A DNA stretch of 64,000 bases from Streptomyces sp. TLI_105 (GCF_900105415.1 NZ_FNSM01000001.1:6163501-6227500); one strand, 5' to 3'; shown: positions 8,169-17,734, numbered from the stretch's first letter. The notes: generated by a model not told the origin, from the letters alone. Translations and numbers: made by a program.

Positions 8169-9164
8169 GTGCGCCGCCGAGCCAGCCTCGTCCTGCTCGC
8201 CCTGGCCGTCTTCTGCGCCGCGATGGCCCCGACCCTGCGCTGGTACGCCTTCCCCCGCCTCGCGAAGATCCCGCCCAACCAGTACCAGGAGACCGTCCTG
8301 GAGGCGCGGCCCGCGACCCTCCTCGACTACTCGACGCTCAAGGCCGAGAAGGTCGACAAGATCACGATCATCCAGACCCTCAAGGGCAACGTGGAGGAGT
8401 CACGGCGCATCGAACGCGACGCCGGGCGTGACGTCGTCGTCTGGGACGCCCTCGCCTACGTCACGGGACCCGACGGCAAGATGGTCTCCAAGGTCCCCGA
8501 GCGGTACGTCTTCGACGCCCACACCCAGGACCCCGTCCACGCCACCGGCGAATCGGTCGACGGCGACCCGGTCCGGCGCGAGGGCATCGAGTTCAAGTTC
8601 CCCTTCCTGACCGAGAAGCGCGATTACCAGTACTTCGACGCCCAGACCCGCACCGCGGCCCCCATCCACTACAGGGGCACCCGCACCTTCCGCGGCATGG
8701 AGGTCTACTACTTCGAGCAGACCATCCCCTGGACCAAGGTCCCCATGCCCAAGACCATGCCGGTCAAGGGCATCACCCCGAAGATCCTCGCCGACTCCGG
8801 CCTCACCCGCTGGTACACGACCAAGCGCATGTTCTGGATCGAGCCGATCACCGGAGCCCCCGTCAACGGCGAGGAGATCCACAAGGAGGAACTCCGCAAC
8901 GCCAAGGCGCTGATGGGGCGGGACACCCTCACCGTCTTCGCGGGGCACGTGAAGATGCGCGAGGACTACCTCGAGAGCGTCGGCGAGATGGTCTCCGCCA
9001 ACCGCCTCATGGTCCTCATGCTCGTCTCCTACGTCCCGTGGAGCCTCACCGTCCTCGCCCTGCTCCTCCTCTCCCTCGCCCTCTGGCTGGAGGCCCGCTC
9101 GCGCCGCCCCGAACCGGAGCCGCCCGCCGCCCCCGCCCCCACGCCGGTCAGCGCCCCCCTCTGA
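8169..9164 (+). CDS. DUF3068 domain-containing membrane protein
   Basis: 331 residues from GTG 8169. An N-terminal membrane segment (about 5-25) and a C-terminal one (about 283-306) flank an extracellular domain rich in aromatic residues, ending with a Pro-rich cytoplasmic tail. This is the layout of DUF3068 (PorA-like) proteins of actinobacteria, whose function in Streptomyces is unknown. It is probably co-transcribed with the small gene just upstream. Its 3' end overlaps that of the convergent hrpB by 17 bases. Confidence 0.85.
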   Translation: MRRRASLVLLALAVFCAAMAPTLRWYAFPRLAKIPPNQYQETVLEARPATLLDYSTLKAEKVDKITIIQTLKGNVEESRRIERDAGRDVVVWDALAYVTGPDGKMVSKVPERYVFDAHTQDPVHATGESVDGDPVRREGIEFKFPFLTEKRDYQYFDAQTRTAAPIHYRGTRTFRGMEVYYFEQTIPWTKVPMPKTMPVKGITPKILADSGLTRWYTTKRMFWIEPITGAPVNGEEIHKEELRNAKALMGRDTLTVFAGHVKMREDYLESVGEMVSANRLMVLMLVSYVPWSLTVLALLLLSLALWLEARSRRPEPEPPAAPAPTPVSAPL

Positions 9165-11739
9165 GCCGCGCGCTGGTGTGCCGGGTCGGCACCGCCGCTG
9201 ACGGATCCTCCGGCCACGGGTGCTTCGGGTACCGCCCCCGCAGCTCCGCCCGCACCGCCCGGTAGCCGTCCCGCCAGAACGACGCCAGGTCGGCCGTCAC
9301 CGCCGCCGGCCTGCCGGCGGGGGAGAGGAGGTGGACGAGCACCGGCACCCCCGCCACCCGGGGCGTCTCGGCCAGACCGAACATCTCCTGCAGCTTCACC
9401 GCGAGCACCGGCCGCTCACCCCCGTACTCGACCCGTATCCGCGAACCGCTCGGCACCTCGATCCGCTCCGGCGCCAGCTCGTCCAGCCGGACCGCCTCGC
9501 CAGACGCCCACGGCAGCAGCCGCCGCAACGCATCCCCGGCGTCGATCCGCCCCAGATCCGCTCGGCGCGACGCCCGGGACAGCTCCGGCTCCAGCCACTC
9601 CCCGGCCCGGTCGACCAGCGCCCCCTCCGACACGTCCGGCCAGGGCTCCCCCAACTCCCGGTGGAGAAAGGCGAGCCGCTCGCGCAGCTCCCCGGCCTCC
9701 CGGCGCCACCGCAACAGCCCGAGCCCCTCGCGCCGCAGGCCGTCGAGCAGCGCCTCCCGCACGAGAGCCGGCTCGGCCCCGGCGCCCAGGGGACGGACCG
9801 TCAGCTCGACCGCGCCCAGCCGGTCCACCGACCGCGCCACCACGTCCCCGTCCTCCCAGTGGACCTCCTCGCCGGTGCTCCGCAGATGCCCGGCCGCCCG
9901 GCACGCCATGGACTCGTTCACCACCGCCGCGAGCCGCACCCGCGCCGTGGCGTCCCGCGCGGTGCGGTCCGCCACCGCCACGGCGAGCCACGGGCTGGAC
10001 CGCAGCCGGGAGCCCTCGGCCAGCCGCGCCCCGCTCCCCGACACCATCAGATAGCCGCCCTGCTCCCGGGCCCTGGCCACCCGCTCCGGGAACGCCAGCG
10101 CCGTCACCAGACCGGCCACGGCGTCGTCGCCCTCCCGCTCCCCGCCGACGGCACCCCCGCCCACCGCCTCACCGGCCGACCGCTCCCCGACGGCGACGCC
10201 CCCGTCCACCACTTCGCCGGCCGACCGCTCCAGGCGCCGCGCCTCCGCCCTCCACCGCGCGCCGTACCCGTCGGTCCCCTGGCGGGCCGCGCGCCAGGCC
10301 GACACCAGGTCGTCCCCGTAGTCGCGCGGCGGTTCCTCGCTCAGCAGCGCCACCACCTCCGCCGCCCGCCGCACCCCGACCTCGGGCGCACCGTCCAGGA
10401 GCGCGCGCCCCAGCCGGGGGTGCAGCCCGATCCGGGACATCCGCACCCCCCGCTCCGTGGCCCGGCCCTCACCGTCGACGGCCCCGATCGACCCGAGCAC
10501 CGCGCGGGCCGCCGCCATCGCCCCGGCCGGCGGCGCGTCGAGCAGCGCGAGCCCCTCCGCCGTCGGGTCGCCCCAGCAGGCGGCCCGCAGCGCGAAGTCA
10601 GCCAGGTCGGCGATCCGGATCTCGGGCGAGGGGAACCGCGCCCGGCTGCCGTCCTCCGCCTCGGCCCAGCAGCGGTAGACCACACCGGCCGCCTCACGCC
10701 CCGAGCGCCCCGCCCGCTGGGTCGCCGCCGCGGTCGACACCGGCACCGTCGCGAGGGAACCGAGACCCCGGGCATGGTCCGTCCGGGGCTCCCGCGCGAG
10801 CCCCGAGTCCACGACGATCCGCACCCCCGGAACCGTCAGGCTCGACTCCGCCACCGACGTCGACAGCACCACCCGCCTCCGTCCGCCCGGCCCGGCACCC
10901 CGCAGCACCGCGTCCTGGACGGCGGCGGGAGCCCGCCCGTGCAGCTGGAGCACCTCCGCGTCGACGCCGTCGAGCAGCCCCGCCGTCCGCGCGATCTCCC
11001 CCGTGCCCGGCAGGAAACAGAGGACGTCGCCCTGGTGCCGCTCCAACGCGAGCCGGACCGTCGACGCCACGTGCCGCAGCAGCGCCGGATCCACCCAGGT
11101 GCCGTGCGCGGGCCTGATGCCGGCCGGCGGCGCGGCGAACCTCACCGCGTACCCATGGCCCTCGCCCTTGCTCCACACGATCGGCGCGGGACCCCCGCCC
11201 TCCAGGACCGTGAGCAGCTCCGCCCACGCCTCGGCGTCGCTCGTCGCGGACGCCGCGATCAGCTTCAGCTCCGGCCGCAGCGTCGCCCGGACGTCCACCA
11301 GGAAGGCCATGGCCGTGTCGGCGTCGAGATGCCGCTCGTGACACTCGTCGAGCAGCACCACGTCCACGCCCGCCAGCTCCGGATCGCGCTGGAGCCGCTG
11401 GAGCAGGATGCCCGTCGTCACCACCTCGACCCGCGTCGCGGCCCCGGTCCGCCGCTCACCGCGCACCGAGAAGCCGACCGCGCCGCCGACCTCCTCGCCG
11501 AGCAGCCAGGCCATCCGCCGGGCCGCCGCCCGCACCGCCATCCTCCGCGGCTCGGCCACGAGCACCCGCCGCGCCGGTCCGTCCCCTATGAGCCCCGCGA
11601 GCGCCAGCGGCACCAGCGTCGTCTTGCCGGTGCCGGGAGGAGCGGACAGCACCGCCGCGCCGCGCTCCGCGAGGGCGGCGAGCAGCTCGGGGACGGCATG
11701 GCGGACGGGGAGACGGTCGAGTGCGTCGTTTCGGATCAC
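9148..11739 (-). CDS. hrpB: ATP-dependent helicase HrpB
   Basis: 863 residues from GTG 11739, giving MIRNDALDRLPV; the upstream open frame adds unrelated residues. DEAH/RHA helicase motifs are clear: APPGTGKTT (about 33-41), LLDECHERHL (DECH box, near 128), ASATSDA, and QRAGRSGR (motif VI, near 340). The HrpB-specific C-terminal domain follows. The E. coli protein is of similar length (about 809 residues). HrpB is a presumed RNA helicase of unclear role, and has been linked to mRNA processing in some bacteria. A Gly/Glu-rich insert (about 510-545) is local to this protein. Confidence 0.92.
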   Translation of the reverse strand: MIRNDALDRLPVRHAVPELLAALAERGAAVLSAPPGTGKTTLVPLALAGLIGDGPARRVLVAEPRRMAVRAAARRMAWLLGEEVGGAVGFSVRGERRTGAATRVEVVTTGILLQRLQRDPELAGVDVVLLDECHERHLDADTAMAFLVDVRATLRPELKLIAASATSDAEAWAELLTVLEGGGPAPIVWSKGEGHGYAVRFAAPPAGIRPAHGTWVDPALLRHVASTVRLALERHQGDVLCFLPGTGEIARTAGLLDGVDAEVLQLHGRAPAAVQDAVLRGAGPGGRRRVVLSTSVAESSLTVPGVRIVVDSGLAREPRTDHARGLGSLATVPVSTAAATQRAGRSGREAAGVVYRCWAEAEDGSRARFPSPEIRIADLADFALRAACWGDPTAEGLALLDAPPAGAMAAARAVLGSIGAVDGEGRATERGVRMSRIGLHPRLGRALLDGAPEVGVRRAAEVVALLSEEPPRDYGDDLVSAWRAARQGTDGYGARWRAEARRLERSAGEVVDGGVAVGERSAGEAVGGGAVGGEREGDDAVAGLVTALAFPERVARAREQGGYLMVSGSGARLAEGSRLRSSPWLAVAVADRTARDATARVRLAAVVNESMACRAAGHLRSTGEEVHWEDGDVVARSVDRLGAVELTVRPLGAGAEPALVREALLDGLRREGLGLLRWRREAGELRERLAFLHRELGEPWPDVSEGALVDRAGEWLEPELSRASRRADLGRIDAGDALRRLLPWASGEAVRLDELAPERIEVPSGSRIRVEYGGERPVLAVKLQEMFGLAETPRVAGVPVLVHLLSPAGRPAAVTADLASFWRDGYRAVRAELRGRYPKHPWPEDPSAAVPTRHTSARLRGGR

Positions 11740-11760
11740 GCACTCAGTCTCGTACGCGCC

Positions 11761-11797
11761 GCGAAAAAGAAAGGCCCCGTTGTCCACAGGGCCCCTC
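11761..11797 (-). terminator. terminator of the methyltransferase transcript
   Basis: Read on the minus strand: a 9-base-pair stem (11797-11789 with 11777-11769, two G-U pairs) followed by TTTTT. It separates the methyltransferase gene from hrpB. Confidence 0.7.
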
Positions 11798-11812
11798 ATT
11801 AGTACGACTACC

Positions 11813-11873
11813 AGCCGTCCCGCTCGCAGGCGAAGCCAGCCGTCCCGGCTAGCCGTCCCGCTCGCAGACGAAG
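11813..11873 (-). repeat. duplicated 3' end of the methyltransferase gene
   Basis: A 23-base block at 11851-11873, coding the last residues CERDG, recurs with one mismatch at 11813-11835, just after the stop. A shorter third piece lies at 11838-11847. This looks like a small tandem duplication across the stop codon. Confidence 0.7.
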
Positions 11874-12688
11874 ATCGCCGTCCCCGGGATCAGGTTCCCC
11901 CGCAGCGGGGACCAGCCGCCCCACTCCTGACTGTTCCAGGCCGGCCACTCCGGCTCGACCAGGTCCACGAGCCGGAAGCCGCCGGCCACCACGTCCCGCA
12001 CCCGGTCCCCGACGGTCCGGTGGTGCTCCACGTACACGGCCCGGCCCTGCTCGTCCTGCTCGACGTACGGCGTGCGGTCGAAGTACGAGGCGGAGACCGA
12101 GAGGCCCTCCGGCCCCGGCTCGTCCGGGAACGCCCAGCGGATCGGGTGCGTCACCGAGAACACCCAGCGGCCGCCCGGCCGCAGCACCCGGCGCACCTCG
12201 CGGAAGACCCGCACCGGGTCGGCGACGAACGGCACCGCGCCGTACGCCGAGCACGCCAGGTCGAAGGAGCCGTCCCGGAAGGGCAGCGCTCCGGCGTCCG
12301 CCTCCACCAGCGGCACCTCCCCGCCGATCCGCAGCGCGTGCTGGAGCTGCCGGTGCGAGAGGTCGAGGGCCACCGGCCGCGCCCCCTGGGCCGCCAGCCA
12401 GCGCGAGCACTGCGCCGCGCCCGCGCCGATCTCCAGGACGTCGAGGCCCTTCAGGGAGGCGGCCGGCCCCAGGAGCCCGGCCTCGGCCTCGTCGAGCCCC
12501 TCGGGGCCCCACACGAACCGGTCGTCGCCCAGGAAGGAGCCGTGCTCGCTCTGGTACTCGTCGGCGTTCCGGTCCCACCAGCCGCGGCTCGCCCGGCTGC
12601 TCTCCGCGTCCCCCGCGTCACGCCGGGTCGCCTCGGCCTCGTCGGCCTCCCCGCCGACCGCGTCTTCGTGTCCGTACTCTTGGTTCAT
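11849..12688 (-). CDS. class I SAM-dependent methyltransferase
   Basis: 279 residues. An acidic variable N terminus leads to WWDRNADEYQ, typical of UbiE/methyltransferase-11 proteins. The SAM-binding motif I is VLEIGAGAAQCSRWL (about residue 83), then acidic motif II ALDLS, and the post-motif GALPFRDGSFDLACSAYG. The C-terminal half is longer than in small-molecule methyltransferases and contains SVTHPIRW and NLIPGTAIFV. The substrate cannot be predicted. It is divergent from rpsA and conserved next to it in streptomycetes, as far as I recall. Confidence 0.88.
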   Translation of the reverse strand: MNQEYGHEDAVGGEADEAEATRRDAGDAESSRASRGWWDRNADEYQSEHGSFLGDDRFVWGPEGLDEAEAGLLGPAASLKGLDVLEIGAGAAQCSRWLAAQGARPVALDLSHRQLQHALRIGGEVPLVEADAGALPFRDGSFDLACSAYGAVPFVADPVRVFREVRRVLRPGGRWVFSVTHPIRWAFPDEPGPEGLSVSASYFDRTPYVEQDEQGRAVYVEHHRTVGDRVRDVVAGGFRLVDLVEPEWPAWNSQEWGGWSPLRGNLIPGTAIFVCERDG

Positions 12689-13034
12689 CTCGCCCGCCGA
12701 TGTAGTTTGCGCTCAGTGCAGCCGTGCGGCGGACCCCCGCCGTGGTGGCGCAAGAGGCATGATTGGTGCCGGAATTGAGTGGATCTGCCTCGGGTGCGCG
12801 CTTCGCGCATTGACCCTGTCCGGCCGCCCCCGTATGCTAAAGGTTGCGCTGCGGGCCTGCGCGCCTCAGACGGAGCAGGCCGCGCTCGTACCTGTTGTAT
12901 GTCCCCTCGGTTTTCGAGGTTCCCTCCCGTTCGCGGAAGGGTGCTTCATTGGCTGTCCGGCTTCTTGGTGCGATACGGGCTCTCGGCGTAGCAGTACCTA
13001 CGACTTTCTGTCCGTAACCGGAGCCCTTTCCCAC
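12689..13034. other. 346-base divergent region: rpsA promoter and long leader
   Basis: Holds the rpsA promoter at 12810-12838 and an mRNA leader of about 190 bases. No gene is credible here. The leader is unusually long for Streptomyces and may carry S1 autoregulation, but I see no defined structure that proves it. Confidence 0.6.
12810..12838 (+). promoter_or_regulatory. vegetative promoter of rpsA
   Basis: TTGACC (12810-12815), a 17-base spacer and TATGCT (12833-12838) form a near-consensus HrdB-type promoter. Predicted transcription start near 12845. Confidence 0.75.
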
Positions 13035-14540
13035 ATGACGAGCAGCACCGAGACCACCGCCACCACCCCGCAGGTTGCGGTCAACGACATCGGTAACGAG
13101 GAAGCCTTCCTCGCCGCGATCGACGAGACGATCAAGTACTTCAACGACGGCGACATCGTCGACGGCGTCATCGTGAAGGTCGACCGGGACGAGGTCCTGC
13201 TCGACATCGGTTACAAGACCGAAGGTGTCATCCCGAGCCGCGAGCTCTCGATCAAGCACGACGTCGACCCGAACGAGGTCGTCAAGGTCGGCGACGAGAT
13301 CGAGGCCCTGGTTCTCCAGAAGGAGGACAAGGAAGGCCGCCTGATCCTCTCGAAGAAGCGCGCCCAGTACGAGCGCGCCTGGGGCACCATCGAGAAGATC
13401 AAGGAAGAGGACGGCATCGTCACCGGTACCGTCATCGAGGTCGTCAAGGGTGGTCTCATCCTCGACATCGGCCTCCGCGGCTTCCTCCCGGCCTCCCTGG
13501 TCGAGATGCGTCGCGTCCGCGACCTCCAGCCCTACGTGGGCAAGGAGCTCGAGGCGAAGATCATCGAGCTGGACAAGAACCGCAACAACGTGGTCCTGTC
13601 CCGCCGTGCCTGGCTGGAGCAGACCCAGTCCGAGGTTCGCCAGACCTTCCTCACGACCCTCCAGAAGGGTCAGGTCCGCTCCGGCGTCGTGTCCTCGATC
13701 GTCAACTTCGGTGCCTTCGTGGACCTGGGTGGCGTCGACGGCCTCGTCCACGTCTCCGAGCTGTCCTGGAAGCACATCGACCACCCGTCCGAGGTCGTCG
13801 AGGTCGGCCAGGAGGTCACCGTCGAGGTTCTCGACGTGGACATGGACCGCGAGCGTGTCTCCCTGTCGCTGAAGGCGACGCAGGAGGACCCGTGGCAGCA
13901 GTTCGCCCGGACCCACCAGATCGGCCAGGTCGTCCCGGGTAAGGTCACCAAGCTGGTTCCGTTCGGTGCGTTCGTCCGCGTGGACGAGGGCATCGAGGGT
14001 CTGGTCCACATCTCCGAGCTGGCCGAGCGCCACGTGGAGATCCCGGAGCAGGTCGTCCAGGTCAACGACGAGATCTTCGTCAAGGTCATCGACATCGACC
14101 TCGAGCGTCGTCGCATCAGCCTCTCGCTGAAGCAGGCCAACGAGTCCTTCGGTGCCGACCCGGCCTCGGTCGAGTTCGACCCGACCCTGTACGGCATGGC
14201 CGCGTCCTACGACGACCAGGGCAACTACATCTACCCCGAGGGCTTCGACCCCGAGACCAACGACTGGCTCGAGGGCTACGAGGCTCAGCGCGAGGCCTGG
14301 GAGACCCAGTACGCCGAGGCGCAGGCTCGCTTCGAGCAGCACCAGGCTCAGGTCATCAAGTCCCGCGAGGCCGACGAGGCCGCCGCTGCCGAGGGCGCTG
14401 CCGCCCCGGCCGCCGGCAACGCCGGTGCGGGCATCTCGGGTGGTTCGTACTCCTCGGAGTCGGACGACAACTCCGGCGCCCTGGCGTCGGACGAGGCGCT
14501 CGCCGCCCTGCGCGAGAAGCTGGCCGGCGGCCAGAGCTGA
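13035..14540 (+). CDS. rpsA: 30S ribosomal protein S1
   Basis: 501 residues. Four S1 RNA-binding motifs lie at about 35-105, 120-190, 208-278 and 295-365; the middle ones show SIVNFGAFVDLGGVDGLVHV and the related KLVPFGAFVRVDEG. Four repeats instead of the six of E. coli is the actinobacterial form. The C terminus is Ala/Glu-rich, with a region high in Tyr and Asp (about 370-430). S1 helps load mRNA on the 30S subunit. Codon use is more biased, with more U-ending codons (ggt, cgt), than in the neighbours, as expected for a highly expressed gene. A strong terminator follows. Confidence 0.97.
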   Translation: MTSSTETTATTPQVAVNDIGNEEAFLAAIDETIKYFNDGDIVDGVIVKVDRDEVLLDIGYKTEGVIPSRELSIKHDVDPNEVVKVGDEIEALVLQKEDKEGRLILSKKRAQYERAWGTIEKIKEEDGIVTGTVIEVVKGGLILDIGLRGFLPASLVEMRRVRDLQPYVGKELEAKIIELDKNRNNVVLSRRAWLEQTQSEVRQTFLTTLQKGQVRSGVVSSIVNFGAFVDLGGVDGLVHVSELSWKHIDHPSEVVEVGQEVTVEVLDVDMDRERVSLSLKATQEDPWQQFARTHQIGQVVPGKVTKLVPFGAFVRVDEGIEGLVHISELAERHVEIPEQVVQVNDEIFVKVIDIDLERRRISLSLKQANESFGADPASVEFDPTLYGMAASYDDQGNYIYPEGFDPETNDWLEGYEAQREAWETQYAEAQARFEQHQAQVIKSREADEAAAAEGAAAPAAGNAGAGISGGSYSSESDDNSGALASDEALAALREKLAGGQS

Positions 14541-14575
14541 ACAGGCTCTCCGCTGAGCGCTAGCCGCTAGCGAAT

Positions 14576-14618
14576 CCGAGGCCCGTTCCCCTTCGGGGGA
14601 GCGGGCCTCGGTCGTTTT
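14576..14618 (+). terminator. rpsA terminator
   Basis: A 16-base-pair stem (one G-U) capped by TTCG, then TCGTTTT. A classical intrinsic terminator 35 bases after the rpsA stop. Confidence 0.9.
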
Positions 14619-14755
14619 CCCGAGCAGCTCAGCCGAACCGCTCGCGCCCGGCCGCCGCAGGCGCCGCCGAGTTCCTCCGCCGGAAGATCGCCGCACCGGG
14701 AATTGCCGTGCCGCGCGCGGCGTTTCCAAAGAGAACACGAGGAGGAGCGGTAATC

Positions 14756-15694
14756 GTGCTTGATCCCCAGGATTTGTACGAATGGGACCCGAAGGGCGTG
14801 GCCGTCGTCGACCTGGCCCTGGCGCAGGAGTCGGCCGGACTGGTCATGCTGTACCACTTCGACGGCTACATCGACGCGGGCGAGACCGGTGAGCAGATCA
14901 TCGACCGGCTGCTCGACACCCTCCCGCACCAGCTGGTGGCCCGCTTCGACCACGACCGGCTCGTGGACTACCGGGCCCGCCGCCCCCTGCTGACCTTCCG
15001 GCGCGACCGCTGGACCGCGTACGAGACGCCGTCCATCGAGGTCCGCCTCGTCCAGGACGCCACCGGCGCGCCCTTCCTCGTCCTCTCCGGCCCGGAGCCG
15101 GACGTGGAATGGGAGCGTTTCGCCGTCGCCGTCCGGCAGATCGTCGAGCGCCTCGGGGTGCGCCTCTCCGTCAACTTCCACGGCATCCCCATGGGCGTCC
15201 CGCACACCCGCCCGGTCGGCCTCACCCCGCACGGCAGCCGCGTCGACCTCATGCCGGGCCATCGCAGCCCCTTCGACGAGGCCCAGGTCCCCGGCAGCGC
15301 CGAGTCCCTCGTCGAGTACAGGCTCACCGAAGCCGGCCACGACACCCTCGGCGTCGCCGCCCACGTCCCGCACTACGTGGCCCGGTCCCCGTACCCGGAC
15401 GCGGCCCTGACCGCCCTGGAGGCCGTCACCGCCGCCACCGGCCTCGTCCTCCCGGGCGTCGCCCACTCCCTGCGGACCGAGGCCCGCCGCACCCAGACCG
15501 AGATCGACCGCCAGATCGGCGAGGGCGACGAGGAGCTGGTCGCGCTCGTCCAGGGACTTGAGCACCAGTACGACGCGGCGGCCGGTGCCGAGACGCGCGG
15601 CAGCCTCGTCGCCGAGCCGGTCGACCTGCCCTCGGCCGACGAGCTGGGCCGAGAGTTCGAGCGCTTCCTCGCGGAGCGGGAGGGCGACTCCTGA
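14756..15694 (+). CDS. PAC2 family protein
   Basis: 312 residues from GTG 14756, preceded by GGAGGAG with about eight bases spacing, giving [10 protein letters not shown]. The protein has the PAC2 (proteasome-assembly-chaperone-like) fold, with [11 protein letters not shown] near the N terminus and the conserved [13 protein letters not shown]. In eukaryotes PAC2 proteins help assemble the 20S proteasome. Streptomyces does have a proteasome, but the actinobacterial PAC2 role is not established. It is probably co-transcribed with coaE, which starts 31 bases later. Confidence 0.88.
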   Translation: MLDPQDLYEWDPKGVAVVDLALAQESAGLVMLYHFDGYIDAGETGEQIIDRLLDTLPHQLVARFDHDRLVDYRARRPLLTFRRDRWTAYETPSIEVRLVQDATGAPFLVLSGPEPDVEWERFAVAVRQIVERLGVRLSVNFHGIPMGVPHTRPVGLTPHGSRVDLMPGHRSPFDEAQVPGSAESLVEYRLTEAGHDTLGVAAHVPHYVARSPYPDAALTALEAVTAATGLVLPGVAHSLRTEARRTQTEIDRQIGEGDEELVALVQGLEHQYDAAAGAETRGSLVAEPVDLPSADELGREFERFLAEREGDS

Positions 15695-15725
15695 CCCCGT
15701 CGGGGCAGGCCCTAAGCTGCCGCTC

Positions 15726-16334
15726 ATGCTGAAGGTGGGCCTGACCGGCGGGATCGGCGCCGGCAAGAGCGAAGTGTCGCGGCTGCTCGTCTCGTACGGA
15801 GCCGTACTGATCGACGCGGACCGGATCGCGCGCGAGGTCGTCGAGCCCGGGACCCCGGGGCTCGCGGCCGTCGTCGCGGCCTTCGGGGACGGCGTCCTCA
15901 CCGAGGAGGGGACGCTGGACCGGCCCAAGCTCGGCTCCATCGTGTTCTCCGACGCGGACCGCCTCGCCACCCTCAACGCCATCGTCCACCCCCTGGTCGG
16001 AGCCCGGTCGGCGGAGCTGGAGAGCCGCGCCGGCGCCGGGGACGTCGTCGTCCACGACGTGCCGCTGCTCACCGAGAACGGGCTCGCGCCGCTGTACGAC
16101 CTGGTCGTGGTCGTGGACGCCTCCCCGGAGACCCAGCTCGACCGGCTGGTACGGCTCCGCGGCATGGCCGAGGCCGAGGCCGAGGCCCGGATGGCGGCCC
16201 AGGCCACGCGCGCTCAGCGACTGGCCGTCGCGGACCTCGTGATCGACAACGACGGACCGCTCGACGCGCTCGAACCCCAGGTGAGGAAGGTCTGGGACGA
16301 GCTGGAGCGCCGCGCGAAGGCCGCCGAAGACTAG
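15726..16334 (+). CDS. coaE: dephospho-CoA kinase
   Basis: 202 residues. It phosphorylates the 3'-hydroxyl of dephospho-CoA, the last step of coenzyme A synthesis. The P-loop [11 protein letters not shown] is at 6-16, followed by the [10 protein letters not shown] motif (about 31-40) and [10 protein letters not shown], characteristic of CoaE. The length is that of the single-domain enzyme; some other actinobacteria carry a longer version with a GrpB-like domain, absent here. The ATG lies 31 bases after the PAC2 stop, suggesting one operon. Confidence 0.95.
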   Translation: MLKVGLTGGIGAGKSEVSRLLVSYGAVLIDADRIAREVVEPGTPGLAAVVAAFGDGVLTEEGTLDRPKLGSIVFSDADRLATLNAIVHPLVGARSAELESRAGAGDVVVHDVPLLTENGLAPLYDLVVVVDASPETQLDRLVRLRGMAEAEAEARMAAQATRAQRLAVADLVIDNDGPLDALEPQVRKVWDELERRAKAAED

Positions 16335-16352
16335 GACCTTGTCTTGTCGGTC

Positions 16353-16391
16353 GGGCCCAGGGGGCCTCTCGGATCAGGCCCCGCGACCCCG
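16353..16391 (+). terminator. coaE terminator
   Basis: GGGGCCT (16361-16367) pairs with AGGCCCC (16376-16382), with an outer CGGG/CCCG stack across a symmetric 4-base internal loop. It begins 19 bases after the coaE stop. Confidence 0.6.
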
Positions 16392-16489
16392 GCACGATCC
16401 GGGAGACAGCCCCTACAGGGGCGTCTTCCGGTGGAATGCGACTGCGGGGTCCGGTGTTCAACCACCGGATCGAGGGGAAGGATTCCATC

Positions 16490-16858
16490 GTGGCCGACAG
16501 GAACCCGGAAACGCACGTCATCGACTTCCGCGCCGCCGAGCACCTGCTGGCCGCGCGGGACCCTCGTGGGGCCGTGAAGCTGCTGGACTCGGTCATCGCC
16601 GCCCACCCCGAGAACACGGCCGCGCGCCTGCTGCGCGCCCGGGCGTTCTTCGCCGCCGCACAGCTCCGGCCCGCGCAGCTGGAGTTCGAGCTGGTCCTGG
16701 AGCGCGAGCCGGACAACGCCTTCGCCCACTTCGCGCTGGCCCGCACCTTCGAGCGCTCCGGGCAGACCGCCCAGGCCACACGGCACTTCCGCCTCGCCGC
16801 CGCGCTCGACCCGAAGCCGGAGTACCTCCAGGCGGCGGGCTTCGACACCCGGGACTGA
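16490..16858 (+). CDS. small tetratricopeptide repeat protein
   Basis: 122 residues from GTG 16490 (ribosome site GGGGAAGGA), giving MADRNPETHVIDFRAAEHLL; an ATG at 16436 in the same frame would add 18 residues but has no good ribosome site. The body is three TPR-like helix pairs, for example PENTAARLLRARAFFAA and PDNAFAHFALARTFERSG. No signal peptide, so probably a cytoplasmic scaffold. Partner unknown. The stop is 13 bases from the stop of the convergent DUF6343-like gene, with a short shared hairpin between. Confidence 0.82.
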   Translation: MADRNPETHVIDFRAAEHLLAARDPRGAVKLLDSVIAAHPENTAARLLRARAFFAAAQLRPAQLEFELVLEREPDNAFAHFALARTFERSGQTAQATRHFRLAAALDPKPEYLQAAGFDTRD

Positions 16859-16864
16859 GGCGGG

Positions 16865-16882
16865 CGGGACGTCAGCGTCCCG
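16865..16882. terminator. short bidirectional hairpin between convergent genes
   Basis: CGGGACG pairs with CGTCCCG around TCAG. It overlaps the stop codon of the minus-strand gene. Modest stability, so only a possible terminator. Confidence 0.4.
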
Positions 16883-17141
16883 GGCCGCCGTGATCGGGTT
16901 CGTACGGCGGGATGCTCCGGCCCGGCTGCCAGTGAGCGCCCTGGTGGAGATGGCGCAGCACCACCGCCAGGTCGACCGTGACGACCAGGAACAGCACTCC
17001 GCAGGCCGCCGCCCAGCCGGGGCGGCCCACCAGGGAGAACACGGTCGTGCCGAAGGCGGCCCAGAGCAGCCCCCACACGCTCAGCCAGAACCGCAGCCGC
17101 AGGGCACTGCGCGCGGTGGCCGGCTCGTTCCCCGATCGCAT
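16872..17141 (-). CDS. DUF6343-like small membrane protein
   Basis: 89 residues. Two hydrophobic segments (about 20-40 and 44-62) are followed by LRHLHQGAHWQPGRSIPPY, a tail resembling a Streptomyces family I recall as DUF6343. Function unknown. It begins MRSGNEPATARSALRLR, a positively charged N terminus that should remain inside the cell. Confidence 0.75.
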   Translation of the reverse strand: MRSGNEPATARSALRLRFWLSVWGLLWAAFGTTVFSLVGRPGWAAACGVLFLVVTVDLAVVLRHLHQGAHWQPGRSIPPYEPDHGGPGR

Positions 17142-17233
17142 GACGGTCGCATCTCCCCTCGGAGTCCCGAGGTCACTTCCAGCATGTACCCCGGGCGGGG
17201 GAAACGGAACGTCGGCCGGGCGGCCCGCGCCGA

Positions 17234-17569
17234 CTAGTGGATGACGCTGTAGCTGCGCCAGGGCAGGGTGTCCGGGGCGATCCTGTTGCCGGTCCTGCTG
17301 GGGACGTAGATGGAGTTCTTCCCCTGACAGTCACGGGTCCGGTACATCACGATGTCGACCAGGGAGTTGTTCTCGACCTTGGTCACGCCCGAGGGCGCCA
17401 GGCGGTGGCAGCCCTTCACCGACGGGCTGGTCACGGTCACCACCAGGTCGCGTTCCGTCTCGTACCTGATCGTGCCCACGGCGCTGCGGCCGAGGCCCGA
17501 GCAACCGGCGACGGCGAGGGTGAGCAGCACGGCCCCGGTGGCGGTCGTGAGACGCCGGCGAACGGACAT
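17234..17569 (-). CDS. small lipoprotein
   Basis: 111 residues from ATG 17569 (ribosome site AGAAGAGGA). The signal peptide MSVRRRLTTATGAVLL ends in a lipobox VAGC (Cys28), so the mature protein of about 84 residues should be lipid-anchored on the outer membrane face. It contains two further Cys residues (CHRL, CQGK) that could form a disulfide. No family recognised. Its upstream region is shared with the divergent SNF2 gene. Confidence 0.75.
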   Translation of the reverse strand: MSVRRRLTTATGAVLLTLAVAGCSGLGRSAVGTIRYETERDLVVTVTSPSVKGCHRLAPSGVTKVENNSLVDIVMYRTRDCQGKNSIYVPSRTGNRIAPDTLPWRSYSVIH

Positions 17570-17669
17570 GGCGGATCCTCTTCTGTCGTGTCGTTTCAGG
17601 CCACCATGCCGTCGGCGGGCGGCGCTGTCATCCGTTGTTGGGCCGCCCGGGGGAACCGCCCGACGGTCG

Positions 17670-17692
17670 TTGTCAGACCCCGCTTGTAAGGT
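17670..17692 (+). promoter_or_regulatory. DNA-damage (PafBC-type) promoter of the SNF2/SWIM operon
   Basis: TTGTCAGAC (17670-17678), exactly eight bases, TAAGGT (17687-17692). Matches TTGTCRGTG-N8-TAnnnT except at the two least conserved bases of the first half. Start of transcription near 17699, leaving a 35-base leader with GGGAGGGG before the GTG. Confidence 0.6.
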
Positions 17693-17734
17693 CGGAAGGC
17701 CAATGGGGAAGCGACACACAACGGGAGGGGAGCC

